From the NCBI GenBank assembly GCA_964542875.1, contig CAZIWA010000125.1, positions 1 to 16,088 of the forward strand: 16,088 bases of DNA, read 5' to 3'. A program made the position numbers and the translations under genes. Below, one piece after another: positions 13,881 to 16,088 of the stretch. Under the pieces are notes generated by a model that worked only from the letters and a program-made list of their open reading frames with translations, did not search any database and had not been told where the DNA came from. This DNA is from CAZGOM01 sp964542875 (GTDB lineage Bacteria; Planctomycetota; Phycisphaerae; Phycisphaerales; Phycisphaeraceae). Position 1 is the stretch's first letter; each line of letters starts with the position of its first letter.

Positions 13881-15092
13881 ATGTCAATCAAGACCAAGCC
13901 CAAGGACTTCATCGTCCAGGAACTCCCAGACCCCTCCTTCATCATCAGTCCCGAGCCCGGCCCCTTCGCCGTCTATGAGCTCACCAAGTCCGGCATCGAC
14001 ACCCCCACCGCCTGCAAACTCCTCGCCCGAAAACTCAAGCTCCCGCCCCCCGCCGTCGTTCCCGCAGGCCTTAAAGACAAGCACGCCTGGACCATCCAGC
14101 TCGTCTCCATTCGCCTCCCCAGGGCGCAGGACTTTCACATCCCCCAGAAAGCCTGGGATCAAAACTGGTCTGCCCATCGCCTGGGTTTCAGCTCCCGCGA
14201 AGTGGATTCCGGCGCCATCCTCGCCAACCGGTTCTCCATCACCGTCCGCAAGCTCAATCGCCGCTCCTCACAGGAAATGGAGGCTCGCGCCAAGTTGCTG
14301 CAAGTCCAGACCCCCGCTGGCCCTGCACTTCGCTTTATTAATTATTTCGGCGCCCAGCGCTTTGGCACCAACCGGCACCACCAGGGCTTCGCCGCCCGCC
14401 AGCTCTGCCTCGGCGATCCCGAAGAAGCCTTAAGACTCCTCATCGCCACCCCCTCCCGCAAAGACGCACGCCTGCTCAAGGACTTTAAGACCAAACTCGC
14501 CCGCGACTGGGGCCAGTGGGACAAAGCCCTCCAAGGCCTTCCCACCATTCCCGAGCGCACCGCCGTGGAATGGCTGCAGAAAAACCCCACAGACTTCACA
14601 CAAGCTTTCTCCAAACTCCCATACTTCATCCAGCAGATCAACGTCGAAGCCTACCAATCCTTTTTATGGAATCTCACCGCCTGCGCCCTCATCACCCAGG
14701 AATGCCCCGGCCAACCCATCATTGGCGACGATGAATACACGCCCATGCTTTTCCCCACCACGGTAAACACGCCGCCTCATCTTATAGGGCTTGATCTCCC
14801 CCTCCTCGCGCCCGACACCCCTCTCGCCCCACCCTGGGGTAAGCTGGCCGCCCGTGTCCTGGAAAAAGAAGCCCTCCGCCAGGACCAGCTCAAAGTCCCC
14901 GGCCTGCGCCGGCCTTTCTTTGGCCAAGCCCCCCGCCCCCTCACCGTCGACGCCTTAAATGTCGATCTGGGCCACGTCCACGCCGATGAAACATCCACTC
15001 AACCGGACAAAAAAGAGTTCAAAAGGGTGGTCTCTTTCGACCTTCCACGCGGCGCTTACGCCACGGTTTTGCTCAGAGCGCTGGGACAATAA
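13881..15092 (+). CDS. truD: tRNA pseudouridine(13) synthase TruD
   Basis: Isomerises uridine-13 of certain tRNAs to pseudouridine; cytoplasmic RNA-modification enzyme. 403 residues, within the longer end of the family. Motifs in order: KPKDFIVQELP (6-16), the conserved N-terminal strand; AGLKDKHA (62-69) with the catalytic Asp66; NYFGAQRFG (154-162), the family signature; YQSFLWN in the TRUD insertion region; and FDLPRGAYATVLLRAL at the C-terminus. The central part (about 170-370) is Pro-rich and divergent, as expected of the TRUD-specific domain. ATG at 13881 matches the family N-terminus but lacks a ribosome site; see the -10-like box just upstream. Third codon positions are strongly C/G. 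It stands alone, divergent from the porin. Confidence 0.95.
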   Translation: MSIKTKPKDFIVQELPDPSFIISPEPGPFAVYELTKSGIDTPTACKLLARKLKLPPPAVVPAGLKDKHAWTIQLVSIRLPRAQDFHIPQKAWDQNWSAHRLGFSSREVDSGAILANRFSITVRKLNRRSSQEMEARAKLLQVQTPAGPALRFINYFGAQRFGTNRHHQGFAARQLCLGDPEEALRLLIATPSRKDARLLKDFKTKLARDWGQWDKALQGLPTIPERTAVEWLQKNPTDFTQAFSKLPYFIQQINVEAYQSFLWNLTACALITQECPGQPIIGDDEYTPMLFPTTVNTPPHLIGLDLPLLAPDTPLAPPWGKLAARVLEKEALRQDQLKVPGLRRPFFGQAPRPLTVDALNVDLGHVHADETSTQPDKKEFKRVVSFDLPRGAYATVLLRALGQ

Positions 15093-15156
15093 TCTTCAAA
15101 CACATATCGATTACAAGTCACTCCAAAGTCTGAACTTATTAACTTAAATGAACACC

Positions 15157-15198
15157 CGCCAATGTCTTACGACAATCGCTGGCGAGAGAATATTTTTT
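15157..15198 (+). terminator. Candidate terminator of truD
   Basis: A two-part stem, CGCCA/TGGCG outside and TGTC/GACA inside around TTAC, has a one-sided internal bulge (A versus ATCGC). Eight nt later comes a run of six T (15193-15198). The bulge and the gap make strength uncertain, but the place, 64 nt after truD, is right. Confidence 0.45.
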
Positions 15199-15259
15199 CA
15201 TTTAAAACACTACCGTTGTACATTACCCAATTATTCGTAAGTTCTTAACGATACAGCAC

Positions 15260-15287
15260 TTGAGCCACACCCGCACTTCCGTATAAT
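15260..15287 (+). promoter_or_regulatory. Promoter of the orphan 137-residue gene
   Basis: TTGAGC (15260-15265, four of six consensus bases) and a perfect TATAAT (15282-15287) are separated by 16 bp. Transcription would begin near 15294, giving a leader of about 55 nt. This is the best complete promoter in the window. Confidence 0.7.
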
Positions 15288-15302
15288 GGGGCGCGTCCCC
15301 AT
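15286..15302. promoter_or_regulatory. 17-bp palindrome overlapping the promoter and start site
   Basis: ATGGGGCGCGTCCCCAT has perfect 6-bp arms and overlaps the last two bases of the -10 box and the expected start site. It could be a repressor operator. In RNA it would give only a partial 5' stem, because the start site falls inside it. Confidence 0.45.
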
Positions 15303-15348
15303 GTTTTCTTCATTTTACTTGTATGTTTCCCGAATAAAGATTTAAGCC

Positions 15349-15762
15349 ATGACGCTTTTTGCGCTCACCCAAGCCAGTTCCCGTGAAGCTGGGAAACGAC
15401 AAGTAGAGACGAAATTCAGACTTTCCAAGTCCAAAGGCCGAACTGTCACAGCCATGCTTGTTATTGGTGACGATGGCCGCTGCCAGGTCGAAGTGCGCGC
15501 TCACTCCCGCGAATTCATCGGCCGATATTCCGCCACCATCGAAGTGGAATTCGTCAGCCATACCGGCCAGAGTATTTTTTCTCTCCAAACACCACCCGTC
15601 ACCGTCACCACCATCCTCGGCATCTGCCTCCGCGGACGGCTCTCCCACACATTCTCCATCGATCCCGATGTGGTCAAGAAAACCGAAAAAATCCGGCTCA
15701 CCTCGGGCAAAGAGGCCAGCACCAAAAACCACAACGAAGATTCCAGCATCGAATCCGCCTAA
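15349..15762 (+). CDS. Orphan 137-residue protein of unknown function
   Basis: No family recognised. No signal peptide and no clear membrane helix, so probably cytoplasmic. Residues about 18-110 read as alternating beta strands (VTAMLVIGDD, CQVEVRAH, SATIEVEFV, PVTVTTILGICLRG), suggesting a compact beta domain. The tail (about 112-137) is polar and charged, KKTEKIRLTSGKEASTKNHNED, probably disordered. The ATG at 15349 has only a weak purine stretch (AAAGA, 13 nt upstream). Support comes mainly from the good promoter at 15260-15287. Overlapping frames on both strands are open (183 residues plus, 140 residues minus), so the choice of frame is not certain; I prefer this one for its start near the promoter and its protein-like composition. 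Confidence 0.55.
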   Translation: MTLFALTQASSREAGKRQVETKFRLSKSKGRTVTAMLVIGDDGRCQVEVRAHSREFIGRYSATIEVEFVSHTGQSIFSLQTPPVTVTTILGICLRGRLSHTFSIDPDVVKKTEKIRLTSGKEASTKNHNEDSSIESA

Positions 15763-15922
15763 GCAAACTCGCTGTCAATGCCATTCCCATACTTCAAGCT
15801 TCCCCATCAACAAGAACGCCGAAGTGGGGTCGATACGGATTCACTCAAGTCTCACGCATCTCTACACAGAGGGCCAACGCAAGAGACTCTTCCTCCGGAC
15901 TTTTTTAAAAATCACAAATTCT

Positions 15923-16088
15923 TCAAGCTTCTTCATGATGCCTCGCCCCGATCCACTTCCGGATCGCCCCGCGCTTATTACCCCATCCCGGCGAAACACG
16001 CAGCTTTAAAAACTCCACGTACACCGCATCCATCAGCGCCGCCAGCTTTCGCACGCACTCCAGCCGATGCTCGATCACTTCCCGCATG
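15923..16088 (-). CDS. C-terminal part of a gene running off the right edge
   Basis: On the minus strand, a frame ending in TGA at 15923-15925 is open to the window edge. It gives at least 54 residues starting at an ATG (16087), which may be internal or the true start. The piece is helical and basic (EHRLECVRKLAALMDAVY, then SPGWGNKRGAIRKWIGARHHEEA at the C-terminus). Codon third positions are mostly G/C, favouring real coding. No domain recognised. The stretch 15763-15922 between it and the orphan gene shows no clear terminator. Confidence 0.5.
   Translation of the reverse strand, partial: MREVIEHRLECVRKLAALMDAVYVEFLKLRVSPGWGNKRGAIRKWIGARHHEEA

Overview
The window looks like a stretch of chromosome from a GC-rich, Gram-negative planctomycete-type bacterium, perhaps Phycisphaerae. 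This is inferred from content, not from a marker gene. Diaminopimelate epimerase points to a peptidoglycan wall, and CMP-Kdo synthetase to lipopolysaccharide. A phosphate-selective-porin-like protein ending in Phe points to an outer membrane. The large protein with N-terminal CxxC ribbons, a long disordered linker and one membrane helix is a common planctomycete design. I see no insertion sequence, phage gene, CRISPR array or rRNA.

Left part (1-6354): a GAF-SpoIIE/PP2C phosphatase (minus) diverges from an exported protein with two retropepsin-like DTGA lobes (plus). That gene runs head-on, with no base between the stop codons, into a 698-residue zinc-ribbon membrane protein (minus). A phytanoyl-CoA dioxygenase-family enzyme (minus) follows.

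Middle (6355-9636): reading leftward, a tRNA-Gly(GCC) gene has its own -10 box and a strong intrinsic terminator whose U-run ends 6 nt before the pth start codon. Further right are an exported seven-repeat kelch propeller (minus) and dapF (plus), closed by a bidirectional terminator facing a small two-helix membrane protein.

Right part (9637-16088): that membrane protein, a 335-bp spacer with several hairpins, kdsB, a porin with a clear terminator and a long possibly structured leader, truD, an orphan 137-residue gene behind the best promoter in the window, and the C-terminal part of a gene running off the right edge.

Most genes seem to be single transcription units; only tRNA-Gly and pth appear physically linked. 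Envelope biogenesis (dapF, kdsB, porin) and translation/RNA maintenance (tRNA-Gly, pth, truD) are the recognisable themes. No multi-gene defence or biosynthetic system is evident. The most unusual items are the bilobed retropepsin-like protein, the tRNA-terminator-pth arrangement, the triple zinc-ribbon membrane protein, and palindromes in promoter-proximal positions.
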